Shown: positions 49,199 to 56,906 of the stretch, piece by piece
Layout of the letters: each line of letters begins with the position of its first letter
Position numbering within the stretch: the first letter of the stretch is position 1
Assembly: GCA_041396965.1 (NCBI GenBank)
Contig: JAWKXN010000001.1
Span: 248,001 to 312,000, forward strand
Source: Rickettsiales bacterium
Lineage (GTDB): Bacteria; Pseudomonadota; Alphaproteobacteria; Rickettsiales; SXRF01
Length of the DNA: 64,000 nt
Direction of reading: 5' to 3'
Notes under the pieces: model-generated
Seen by the model: only the letters and a program-made list of their open reading frames with translations
Databases searched by the model: none
Told to the model about the DNA's origin: nothing
Position numbers and translations under genes: made by a program

Positions 49199-50380
49199 AT
49201 GACACAAAACACAAAAACTACAACAACCACGATAAATTTTGGTCCTCAACATCCGGCGGCGCACGGCGTTTTACGTCTTGTTCTGGAGATGGATGGTGAG
49301 GTAGTTGAGCGCGCTGATCCGCATATAGGGCTTCTGCATCGCGGTACCGAAAAGCTTATTGAGCACAAAACTTATTTACAGGCTTTGCCGTATTTTGACC
49401 GTCTTGATTATGTTTCGCCCATGGCGCAGGAACATTGCTACTCGCTGGCTGTTGAGAAGCTTCTTGGCTGTGAGGTTCCTTTAAGGGCGCAATATATCAG
49501 GGTTATGTTCTGCGAGCTTACCCGTATTCTTAATCATATTCTAAATATTACGACTCAGGCATTAGATGTTGGGGCGATGACCCCTCTTTTATGGTTGTTT
49601 GAGGAGCGTGAGAAAATGCTTGAGTTTTATGAGAGAGCGTCCGGCGCGCGTTTCCACTCCGCTTATATCCGTCCGGGAGGAATTCATCAGGATATTCCGG
49701 TCGGTCTTACCGATGATATATACAAATTCTGTGAAAACTATGTGCGATATATTGATGATGTTGATGATCTACTTACTGAGAATCGCATTTTCAAACAGCG
49801 CCTAGTTGATATAGGTGCTGTCTCAAAAGAACAGGCGTTTGATCTTGGTTTTTCTGGTGTTATGTTGCGTGGAAGTGGCGTGGCGTGGGATTTACGCAAG
49901 TCTCAGCCTTATGATGTTTATGATAAGCTGGAGTTTGATATTCCAATTGGTAAAAATGGTGATTGTTATGATCGTTATTTAGTGCGTATGGAAGAAATGC
50001 GGCAGTCTCTCAGCTTGATTAAACAGTGTATTGAGCAAATGCCAGAAGGCAGGGTGGTAACGGAAGATCCAAAAGTGGCTCCGCCGAAACGGGCGTTAAT
50101 GAAGCAGTCTATGGAAGCGCTTATCCATCATTTCAAATTATATAGTGAAGGGTATCATGTCCCATCTGGCAGTACTTATACAGCAGTTGAGGCTCCTAAA
50201 GGAGAGTTTGGTGTTTACTTGGTCGCCGACGGTACAAACAAGCCATACCGCTGTAAAATAAAGGCTCCGGGTTTTGCGCATCTTCAGGCTCTTGAGGCTA
50301 TGGGCAAGGGGCATATGCTTGCGGATATAGTCGCGATTATCGGTACTATGGACATAGTGTTTGGCGAGATAGATAGATGA
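49199..50380 (+). CDS. nuoD: NADH-quinone oxidoreductase subunit D
   Basis: 393 residues. NFGPQHPAAHGVLRLVLEMDGE near the N-terminus and the PYFDRLDYVSPMAQEHCY region belong to the 49-kDa subunit that forms the quinone pocket with NuoB. The HP-AAHG and C-terminal DIVFGEIDR ends are intact. The 198-base gap before it contains a short inverted copy of a sequence from the nuoA leader. Confidence 0.96.
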   Translation: MTQNTKTTTTTINFGPQHPAAHGVLRLVLEMDGEVVERADPHIGLLHRGTEKLIEHKTYLQALPYFDRLDYVSPMAQEHCYSLAVEKLLGCEVPLRAQYIRVMFCELTRILNHILNITTQALDVGAMTPLLWLFEEREKMLEFYERASGARFHSAYIRPGGIHQDIPVGLTDDIYKFCENYVRYIDDVDDLLTENRIFKQRLVDIGAVSKEQAFDLGFSGVMLRGSGVAWDLRKSQPYDVYDKLEFDIPIGKNGDCYDRYLVRMEEMRQSLSLIKQCIEQMPEGRVVTEDPKVAPPKRALMKQSMEALIHHFKLYSEGYHVPSGSTYTAVEAPKGEFGVYLVADGTNKPYRCKIKAPGFAHLQALEAMGKGHMLADIVAIIGTMDIVFGEIDR

Positions 50381-50394
50381 GTTGCAGGAATATA

Positions 50395-50967
50395 ATGGCG
50401 GATTTTATAAAAAAAGCGCTGCTTGCTTTTATACTTTTCGCTATCAGTAATTCCATTTCGTACGCTCAGTCTGATCCATATAATCAGCAAGAAAATAGAC
50501 AAGAAAGCCAAAATCTGCCAACCAGCAGTCTCGCTTTGTTCCCAGAGCTTCCTCCTTCTGAGCTTTGTGAAACTTGGAAATTATATGGTACATGGCGTTT
50601 ACTTATGGTTTATGAGGTGCCACCGGGTGTAGAGTTGAAGAGGTATCAGGAAGCTCCCATTCAGTATTATGTATTTAGTGGTGATAGCCGGTATGGTGAG
50701 TATCTTGGTGGTCTTAGGGATGTAAGCCTTAAGGAGATTAAAGAGATAGCGATGACTAGGCAGAAGAATATTCAGCAATTTGTGGTGAGTAAGGAAGGAT
50801 TGCTGTTTTTATATAAAGACAGTATTCCGATTGATAGCCTTGCTTGTTTTATTGTCGCTAAAGATAAAAAACCTTTTACACGTGGACAAATGTTACTTAT
50901 GTTACCGGAGCATGTGGCTGTACGTGGCAGCCGTATGGTTAAGGTATACAATAAGGTTATACCGTAA
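50395..50967 (+). CDS. Secreted hypothetical protein A inserted in nuo cluster
   Basis: 190 residues from ATG 50395, preferred for AGGA at good distance and a clean signal peptide (MADFIKKALLAFILFAISNSISYA|Q); an ATG at 50377 overlapping the nuoD stop is also possible. The mature part is Gln/Asn-rich at first, then reads CETWKLYGTWRLLMVYEVPPGVELKRY and ends VAVRGSRMVKVYNKVIP. No family recognised. Probably periplasmic. The tight position behind nuoD suggests co-expression. Confidence 0.6.
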   Translation: MADFIKKALLAFILFAISNSISYAQSDPYNQQENRQESQNLPTSSLALFPELPPSELCETWKLYGTWRLLMVYEVPPGVELKRYQEAPIQYYVFSGDSRYGEYLGGLRDVSLKEIKEIAMTRQKNIQQFVVSKEGLLFLYKDSIPIDSLACFIVAKDKKPFTRGQMLLMLPEHVAVRGSRMVKVYNKVIP

Positions 50968-51010
50968 TTTTGATTACCTAATATAAATGATAGATTGAAG
51001 ATTTTGATTT

Positions 51011-51610
51011 ATGACCGCTAAATATTATTATAACCCAGATATAGAGCCAGAAAATTTTATCTTTACCGATGAGAATTTAGAAAAGGCTAGATATATAATA
51101 GCGAAATATCCAGAAGGTAGACAGCAAAGCGCGGTGATGCCGTTACTTGCTCTGGCACAAAAACAAAACAACAACTGGCTACCAAAAATAGCAATGGATT
51201 ATATAGCTGGTATTCTAGGAATGCCACCGGTTAGGGTGTATGAGGTGGCAAGTTTTTATACTATGTATAATCTTGAGCCGGTGGGTAAGCACTGTGTTCA
51301 GGTCTGTACCACTACTCCCTGTTGGTTGCGTGGATCGGAAGAAATTGTCTCTATGTGCAAAAGTCGCTTAGGCATAGAAATAGGAGAGACAACAGCTGAT
51401 GGACAATTTACCCTGCGTGAGGTTGAGTGTCTTGGCGCTTGCGTTAACGCTCCGGTTTGTCAGGTGTCTAGCTATGGTGAGGAAGATAATTATTATGAGG
51501 ATCTAACTCCTGAGTCAGTTAGTAAGCTTATAGATTCGTTAGAACGGGGAAGACCACTCAAAACCGGTTCTCAGATAGGTCGTAACTCTAGTGAGCCGTT
51601 TGGGGATTAA
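51011..51610 (+). CDS. nuoE: NADH-quinone oxidoreductase subunit E
   Basis: 199 residues. Ligands of the N1a [2Fe-2S] cluster appear in VCTTTPCWLRG and CLGACVNAPVCQVSS. The N-terminal helices (AVMPLLALAQKQ, IAGILGMPPVRVYEVASFYTMY) match the 24-kDa subunit. The C-terminal tail (GRPLKTGSQIGRNSSEPFGD) is somewhat extended. It transfers electrons near the FMN site of NuoF, which is 2.5 kb away here because of four inserted genes. Confidence 0.95.
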   Translation: MTAKYYYNPDIEPENFIFTDENLEKARYIIAKYPEGRQQSAVMPLLALAQKQNNNWLPKIAMDYIAGILGMPPVRVYEVASFYTMYNLEPVGKHCVQVCTTTPCWLRGSEEIVSMCKSRLGIEIGETTADGQFTLREVECLGACVNAPVCQVSSYGEEDNYYEDLTPESVSKLIDSLERGRPLKTGSQIGRNSSEPFGD

Positions 51611-51629
51611 ACTATATAGAGTATCTAAC

Positions 51630-52409
51630 ATGTTAAGATTCATAATCTTTTCTATTTTTTTCATGTCATTGCCATATTCTGTTTGCGCCGCTGATATTTT
51701 TCAGCTTAAAACCTATCAGGAAGGGTATTTCCTCAAAACTAATAATACAAAGAAATGTATTGCTGAATCATTGGCGGAAAAATCAAATACGGTCTGGGAA
51801 TTTTGTGGATGTGAGTCGTCTATCAAATACCCTGTTTTTACCAAGATTAAAGATAAATCAGGGCAGGAATCGTTGAATAAATTTTTTCTGGATAATGTTG
51901 TAGCTCGTAAATGTGAAGGAATAAAAGCGGATAAATTGCCAGAACTGCATGATAGAATGGGTGATAATAGAGACATATCTTTTGACGCTAATTTTAAGAA
52001 GAAAAACTTTTTAAGCATTGTAAAATTATTCAGGGGGCTTAATGCTGGTGCTGCCCATGATATGTACGCTAAAGATGGATTTATCATCAATCTTGATAGT
52101 GGTGAAATTCTTGGTGTTGCCGATATTTTTGGCAGTGATAAAGAGAGATATAAAAAACTGAATGAATATATAATAGGTAAATTAACAAAAGAAGAGGGAA
52201 CTAATTATTTTAACGGTAGCAGCATAAAAGATAGTTTCGTTTCAGAAAACGGCTGTGACAAATGCAGTTTTTATGTAGATTCCAGCGGTAATCTTAAAAT
52301 TGTCTTTAACCCTTATATAGTTGCCTCCTTTGCCAAAGGAATAGTTGAGGTTGTTGTGCCAAAAGAATTTTTGGCCAATAAAGAATTAGCGGATGTTTTG
52401 CGAGAGTAG
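51630..52409 (+). CDS. Secreted DUF3298/RsiV-like protein 1
   Basis: 259 residues from ATG 51630 with a signal peptide (LRFIIFSIFFMSLPYSVCA|AD). The mature part contains KDGFIINLDSGEILGVADIFGSDKERYKKLNEYIIGKL, the pattern of the DUF3298/PdaC C-terminal domain found in anti-sigma (RsiV) and lysozyme-binding or deacetylase-associated proteins. Two Cys pairs (FCGCES, NGCDKCSF) could form disulphides. The next gene is a distant paralogue. Function unknown; the cell envelope is likely. Confidence 0.6.
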   Translation: MLRFIIFSIFFMSLPYSVCAADIFQLKTYQEGYFLKTNNTKKCIAESLAEKSNTVWEFCGCESSIKYPVFTKIKDKSGQESLNKFFLDNVVARKCEGIKADKLPELHDRMGDNRDISFDANFKKKNFLSIVKLFRGLNAGAAHDMYAKDGFIINLDSGEILGVADIFGSDKERYKKLNEYIIGKLTKEEGTNYFNGSSIKDSFVSENGCDKCSFYVDSSGNLKIVFNPYIVASFAKGIVEVVVPKEFLANKELADVLRE

Positions 52410-52432
52410 TTTGGTCTGGGTGGAGTAGAATA

Positions 52433-53224
52433 ATGCGACTGTTTCCAAGTTTTATTATCGTCTTTATATATTTTATATCTTTTTCATGGGCTAGTGAAGT
52501 CACTATAAAGCGTGTTCCTGTGCAGGTAGGAACCTACAAATATAGTGACTGTATTCCAAGTGAAAATAAAGTTCCTTTCGGCAATTGCCTATGTGAGGCA
52601 AAAATATATAAACCGGTAGTAAGCGGTATTAACCCTGTAGCCATGAAGAAAATAAACGGTTTTTTTGATAAAGAGGTCGCTCCCAGATATTTTGAAGGCA
52701 GGTCTTATAATTCATGTGAAGGGGTTTCGGTTGAGAGTAAAGATTCAGCAAAAAATAGCAGAAATTATGATTTTCAGGTGGATATGAATGATTGTTCTTT
52801 GTTGGCTATTAGCACTTCAGGTTATTATTATGATTATGGGTTGCCCCATCCTAACGGCTATAGTAACAGCCATATATTTAATGTTGAGACAGGTGAGGAA
52901 TATACTTACCAACAGCTATTCGGCGATAATCTTAAGAAGATTAATTTGTTTATTGCAAAGGAGGTTGAAGCTCAAAAAGAGCTTATGTATGAGGATTTGG
53001 TCTCGAGAATAAAAGAAAAACCCGATAGTCTATGGATTCCTGCGGAAGGTATTGATAAAGGGATCAATAATTTATTTCTCACTAAAGATGGGCTGGATAT
53101 GCGTTTTGATGTGCTTCCTTATGTTATGAGGCGTACTATAAGCGTTTCATTGCCTTTACGTTATATTGAAAATGCTCATGTTCGCGAATGTTTGGAGAAA
53201 AAATACGCTAAGACAAAAAATTAA
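52433..53224 (+). CDS. Secreted DUF3298/RsiV-like protein 2
   Basis: 263 residues with a signal peptide (FIIVFIYFISFSWA|SE). The region GYYYDYGLPHPNGYSNSHIFNVETGEEYTYQQLFG is the classic DUF3298 motif (HP-x-G-x-x-x-x-x-FN-x-x-TG) and is clearer than in the upstream paralogue, 23 bases away. Several cysteines (NCLCEAK, SCEG) may be oxidised. Not recognised beyond the domain. Confidence 0.62.
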   Translation: MRLFPSFIIVFIYFISFSWASEVTIKRVPVQVGTYKYSDCIPSENKVPFGNCLCEAKIYKPVVSGINPVAMKKINGFFDKEVAPRYFEGRSYNSCEGVSVESKDSAKNSRNYDFQVDMNDCSLLAISTSGYYYDYGLPHPNGYSNSHIFNVETGEEYTYQQLFGDNLKKINLFIAKEVEAQKELMYEDLVSRIKEKPDSLWIPAEGIDKGINNLFLTKDGLDMRFDVLPYVMRRTISVSLPLRYIENAHVRECLEKKYAKTKN

Positions 53225-53269
53225 AATTTCGATTAGCCTATCTTGGGACATAAAGTATAATCACTGATA

Positions 53270-53923
53270 ATGCGAAAAACATCAAATAAGTATAAATATC
53301 TTTTATGCGCTGAATTAGCGTTTTCTTTCGCTGTGCTGCCTTCTTTGCTTTCTATATACAAGGTTCGTAGCTTGATTTATTCTGTTCTTGTGGCGCTGAG
53401 CATCATTTGTTTTATAATTCTCAAAAAATACTATAATTATAGCTTTACGAAAGATCTTAATCTAAGAGCGGTAAATAGGAGATTTATAAAAGAGCTTTTT
53501 CCAAGAATTCTTACAGTGTATTTAACGTTATTTTTCTTCACCTATCTTGTAATTCCAGCAAAATTATTTTCTTTTCCAACTGAGCGTCCATCAGTCTGGT
53601 TTATTGTTATGATATGGTATCCGCTATTTTCTGTGCTACCACAGGAATTTCTTTATCGTTCCTATTTCTATCATCGTTTTAAGGTTTTGTTTTCAAAAAG
53701 ATATTTGTGGATTGTAAGCGGGGTGTTGTTTGGTTGGGCGCATATTATTCTACAAAATTGGGTCGCTATATCTTTTACTGTAATTGGCGGATTATTTTTT
53801 GCCAGAACCTATGAAAGAACGCAGTCGCTAGCGGCAGCGATATTTGAACACGCATTATATGGTTGTTGGGTTTTTACTCTAGGGCTTGGAGTGTATTTTT
53901 ATCATGGGTTGGCGGTGAAATAA
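53270..53923 (+). CDS. CPBP-family intramembrane metalloprotease
   Basis: 217 residues, about seven membrane segments. The CPBP motifs are present: VLPQEFLYRSYFYHRF (motif 1, with Gln-Glu rather than the usual Glu-Glu), VSGVLFGWAHIILQN (motif 2, His) and AAIFEHALYGCW (motif 3, His). The family includes CAAX prenyl proteases and bacteriocin self-immunity proteins. The single replaced Glu in motif 1 leaves the metal-binding Glu in place. It follows two secreted DUF3298 proteins by 45 bases; the three may form a sub-operon, but that is inference. Confidence 0.8.
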   Translation: MRKTSNKYKYLLCAELAFSFAVLPSLLSIYKVRSLIYSVLVALSIICFIILKKYYNYSFTKDLNLRAVNRRFIKELFPRILTVYLTLFFFTYLVIPAKLFSFPTERPSVWFIVMIWYPLFSVLPQEFLYRSYFYHRFKVLFSKRYLWIVSGVLFGWAHIILQNWVAISFTVIGGLFFARTYERTQSLAAAIFEHALYGCWVFTLGLGVYFYHGLAVK

Positions 53924-54034
53924 TAACGCAATATTATTGACCAAAATTATTAAGTAGTGCAAAGTGCCGCGATAATATGTGGATAACGTGGTAACTAAGC
54001 TTTATTTTTACCCATATAATAAGGCTATAATACC

Positions 54035-54085
54035 CGCCGCGTAGCAGGCGTAAATGCATAAATAATGTGTAACGTTATTTATGCA
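54035..54085 (+). repeat. Two-hairpin repeat element, copy B
   Basis: Hairpin 1: CGCC/GC stem, loop GTA, bulged A, GGCG (54035-54050). Hairpin 2: arms 54055-54068 and 54072-54085, loop GTA, with one T-G pair. It lies upstream of nuoF in the 246-base gap 53924-54169, which holds no supported gene. Copy A is at 8861-8911. Confidence 0.6.
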
Positions 54086-54169
54086 AATAGCTATAAGTGT
54101 TGGATTTTATAATTATTTAGGGTAATAATTGCTCCAAATGACTATAGCGTAATCAGAAAGAATATATAG

Positions 54170-55447
54170 ATGCTGGAAGATAGAGATAGAATTTTTACTA
54201 ATTTATATGGCTTTGAGGATTGGACATTGGCTGGCGCGCGCGCTCGTGGTGATTGGGATAATACAGCGGCGATACTTGCTAAGGGGCAGGATGCTATTAT
54301 AGATGAGGTCAAGGCATCAGGGCTGCGTGGGCGTGGGGGAGCTGGTTTTCCAACTGGTGTTAAATGGTCATTTATGCCCAAGAAGTCAGATGGTCGTCCA
54401 TCATATCTGGTTGTAAACGCCGATGAGGGGGAACCGGGAACTTGTAAAGATCGGGACATGATGCGTCATGATCCACATAAATTGATAGAAGGTTGCTTGA
54501 TAGCCTGCTTTGCCATGCGGGCAGTTGCCGCTTACATATATATTCGTGGCGAGTTTCGTGAAGAAGCCGGCCGTCTTGAATATGCGATAGGCGAGGCGTA
54601 TGAGGCGGGGTTGCTTGGTAAAAACGCTTGCGGTAGTGGTTATGATTGTGATGTTTTTGTCCATCGTGGTGCGGGCGCTTATATTTGCGGTGAGGAAATG
54701 GCTCTTATTGAGTCTTTAGAGGGGAAAAAAGGACAGCCACGTCTTAAGCCACCATTTCCAGCTGGTGTTGGTTTGTGGGGATGTCCAACTACTGTTAACA
54801 ATGTTGAGTCAATAGCAGTGGTACCAACTATATTGCGGCGTGGAGCGTCTTGGTTCGCCGGAATTGGTCGCCCTAATAACGTTGGAACAAAAGTATTTTG
54901 TATTTCTGGACATGTAAATAAACCATGTAATGTTGAGGAAGAAATGGGAATTCCGCTTAAGGAACTCATAGAAAAGTATGCTGGTGGAGTGCGTGGTGGT
55001 TGGGATAATCTGCTTGCGGTAATTCCCGGCGGTTCATCCGTTCCACTTCTGCCAAAGTCAATATGTGAGACAGTGCTTATGGATTTTGATAGTCTTAAGG
55101 CTGAACGCTCTGGTCTTGGAACAGCCGCCGTCATAGTTATGGATAAATCAACCGATATAGTAAAGGCGATTGCTCGTCTTTCAAAATTCTATACCCATGA
55201 ATCATGTGGTCAGTGTACGCCATGTCGTGAGGGAACTGGTTGGTTATGGCGGATGATGGAGCGCATGGTAGAGGGTAACGCTTCGGTTTCTGATATAGAT
55301 TTAATGCTTGATGTGGCTGGTCGGATAGAAGGGCATACTATATGCGCTTTAGGGGATGCCGCCGCTTGGCCGGTACAAGGGCTCGTTCGTCATTTCCGTC
55401 CAGAGATTGAACGACGCATTAAAGAATTTTCAAGAAAGGTCGCTTAA
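54170..55447 (+). CDS. nuoF: NADH-quinone oxidoreductase subunit F
   Basis: 425 residues. The NADH/FMN motifs GRGGAGFPTGVKW and VNADEGEPGTCKDRD, and the N3 cluster ligands ESCGQCTPCREG with a later TICALGD, are intact. This is the NADH-oxidising subunit of complex I. It has an isolated upstream gap with a hairpin repeat, so its expression might start a new transcript. Confidence 0.97.
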   Translation: MLEDRDRIFTNLYGFEDWTLAGARARGDWDNTAAILAKGQDAIIDEVKASGLRGRGGAGFPTGVKWSFMPKKSDGRPSYLVVNADEGEPGTCKDRDMMRHDPHKLIEGCLIACFAMRAVAAYIYIRGEFREEAGRLEYAIGEAYEAGLLGKNACGSGYDCDVFVHRGAGAYICGEEMALIESLEGKKGQPRLKPPFPAGVGLWGCPTTVNNVESIAVVPTILRRGASWFAGIGRPNNVGTKVFCISGHVNKPCNVEEEMGIPLKELIEKYAGGVRGGWDNLLAVIPGGSSVPLLPKSICETVLMDFDSLKAERSGLGTAAVIVMDKSTDIVKAIARLSKFYTHESCGQCTPCREGTGWLWRMMERMVEGNASVSDIDLMLDVAGRIEGHTICALGDAAAWPVQGLVRHFRPEIERRIKEFSRKVA

Positions 55448-55451
55448 TTAA

Positions 55452-55874
55452 ATGAAGAGATATATAGTAATTTTCTTTTATATTATATTTTGTCCTAAAC
55501 TGGCATTGGCTAGCAACTATGATTGGGAGAGCTTGGGTAGGCTTAAATGTGATTTTGACTACGGTACTTTCTATGATGGTACTAACGTGAGAACTAATAA
55601 AAAGCCTCTTGGTGGTGACATAATCATAATAGATGCTATAAATCTCACCACTAAATCAGTTCGTATGACTGGCAAGATAGGTAGAAATGGCGTAAAAATT
55701 CTTGATGATAGAGAATTATTGGTTCTTGGCGAAAAAACGGTTTCAGGTAGCTGGATTTTTACTAGTATATCGCCAAGAGTTGGAAAATGGTTTGATATTG
55801 CAGTCTCGCAGCATTCTCTAGTATCTGGCAAACCGCTTTTTTCTCAAAGTTATGGTAATTGCTCTAAATATTAA
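55452..55874 (+). CDS. Secreted hypothetical protein B
   Basis: 140 residues, four bases after nuoF. A signal peptide (IVIFFYIIFCPKLALA|SN) precedes a beta-rich mature region (SVRMTGKIGRNGVKILDDRELLVLGEKTVSGSW) with Cys residues near both ends (LKCDFD, GNCSKY) that could bond. No family recognised. It may be envelope-located and is surely co-transcribed with nuoF by position. Confidence 0.55.
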   Translation: MKRYIVIFFYIIFCPKLALASNYDWESLGRLKCDFDYGTFYDGTNVRTNKKPLGGDIIIIDAINLTTKSVRMTGKIGRNGVKILDDRELLVLGEKTVSGSWIFTSISPRVGKWFDIAVSQHSLVSGKPLFSQSYGNCSKY

Positions 55875-55895
55875 TATAAAGGATCAGGGGTTTTT

Positions 55896-56237
55896 ATGGG
55901 TAATATTATAATGAAGGTTGAGGGGAATGATGGTCAAATAGAGCTGATGAGTGACAGGGTTATAATTAACCGTGCTGGTGTTTTTAATATAGTTAAGTTT
56001 GGTCTTAACGCGAAAAGAGAGATACCAGTTGGCGCAATATCAGAAGTAGCTTATAAAAAGCCTTCTCTTCTTGGAATGGGAGAAATAGAATTCGTGGTAA
56101 GTGGTCGGAATAATTCACGAGATAAAAAACAAGTGAATCACAATCTGGTTAAATTCGGGAATAAGAAGAAAGAGGAGTTTGAAGCACTAAAGGAAAAGGT
56201 TTTTGATCTTATTAATGAACAGAGAGTAAGCAAGTAA
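55896..56237 (+). CDS. PH-like (DUF4429-type) hypothetical protein
   Basis: 113 residues, 21 bases after the secreted protein. The first part (VEGNDGQIELMSDRVIINRAGVFN) and the AISEVAYKKPSLLGMGEIEFVVSG pattern suggest a bacterial PH-like fold as in DUF4429/SHOCT-associated proteins, ending in a charged helix. No signal peptide; cytosolic. The family call is by pattern only. Confidence 0.5.
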   Translation: MGNIIMKVEGNDGQIELMSDRVIINRAGVFNIVKFGLNAKREIPVGAISEVAYKKPSLLGMGEIEFVVSGRNNSRDKKQVNHNLVKFGNKKKEEFEALKEKVFDLINEQRVSK

Positions 56238-56312
56238 GTAAGTTTATGCCAAAATTGGTATAAAGGTTAGATTAATTGTAGAGGTAGAATGTAGAAAGAG
56301 TTTAAATCTTTG

Positions 56313-56462
56313 ATGGAAGAAGAAGTTGAAAACGCTATCGCCGGAGATCCGGACTTACAGACTCCTGATGATGGTAACGGTGTATGGCTTGGTGAATGGC
56401 AGGTTCGTAGTAATAGTGGGGAAATAATACTACCACTTTCTATAGATATTAAGTGTAGCTAA
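56313..56462 (+). CDS. Short 49-residue ORF, possibly a broken gene
   Basis: ATG 56313 to TAA 56460-56462, acidic (MEEEVENAIAGDPDLQ onward, ending LSIDIKCS). In the same frame upstream lies an ATG-TAG (56289-56294) followed by lysine/phenylalanine codons and then this ATG, so an older, longer protein may have been stopped by a nonsense change. No good ribosome site. It sits just ahead of hicBA. Confidence 0.35.
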   Translation: MEEEVENAIAGDPDLQTPDDGNGVWLGEWQVRSNSGEIILPLSIDIKCS

Positions 56463-56490
56463 ATATTTAACCGAAAATAATGGAGACAAA

Positions 56491-56706
56491 ATGCATAATG
56501 TAAAATATGTAATTTATAAAGAAGGAAACTATTTTGTTACTAAATGCCTTAATTTTGAACTTTCAACTTTTGGTAAGACTTTGGATGAGGCTCAGAAAAA
56601 CATGAAAGAGGCATTGGAGCTATATTTTGAGGATGATGATATTGGGGATACGAATTATGTTCCAGTAGAGTTGGTTATGGTTGCTGAGCAGGACATAAAA
56701 ACGTAA
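56491..56706 (+). CDS. hicB: HicB-like antitoxin
   Basis: 71 residues. KYVIYKEGNYFVTKCLNFELSTFGKTLDEAQKNMKEALELYFED is the HicB partial RNase-H-like fold. There is no C-terminal DNA-binding domain, so it is the short form; autoregulation may be weak or act through the toxin complex. It directly precedes hicA. The hicB-hicA order is the less common one but well known. GGAGA gives a good ribosome site. Confidence 0.85.
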   Translation: MHNVKYVIYKEGNYFVTKCLNFELSTFGKTLDEAQKNMKEALELYFEDDDIGDTNYVPVELVMVAEQDIKT

Positions 56707-56904
56707 ATGGTTAGTTCACGCAATATTATAAAAGTTCTGGAACGAAATGGTTTTGTTGTTAAATCACAAAATGGTAGTCATGTGAAATTGCATAACGGAA
56801 AAAATAAGGTTATTGTCCCGCATCCTAGAAAAGATATGCCTATTGGGACTTTCGGATCAATTGTAAGACAATCCGGTTTAACTAAACAGGAATTTGAGAA
56901 TTAA
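56707..56904 (+). CDS. hicA: HicA-like mRNA interferase toxin
   Basis: 65 residues, starting on the base after the hicB stop. SSRNIIKVLERNGFVVKSQNGSHVKLHNG and VPHPRKDMPIGTFGSIVRQSGL are the HicA double-stranded RNA-binding fold, with the catalytic His in GSHVKL. HicA cleaves mRNA when free. nuoG begins two bases after its stop, so a working toxin is embedded in the nuo transcript between two core subunits. Confidence 0.88.
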   Translation: MVSSRNIIKVLERNGFVVKSQNGSHVKLHNGKNKVIVPHPRKDMPIGTFGSIVRQSGLTKQEFEN

Positions 56905-56906
56905 AA

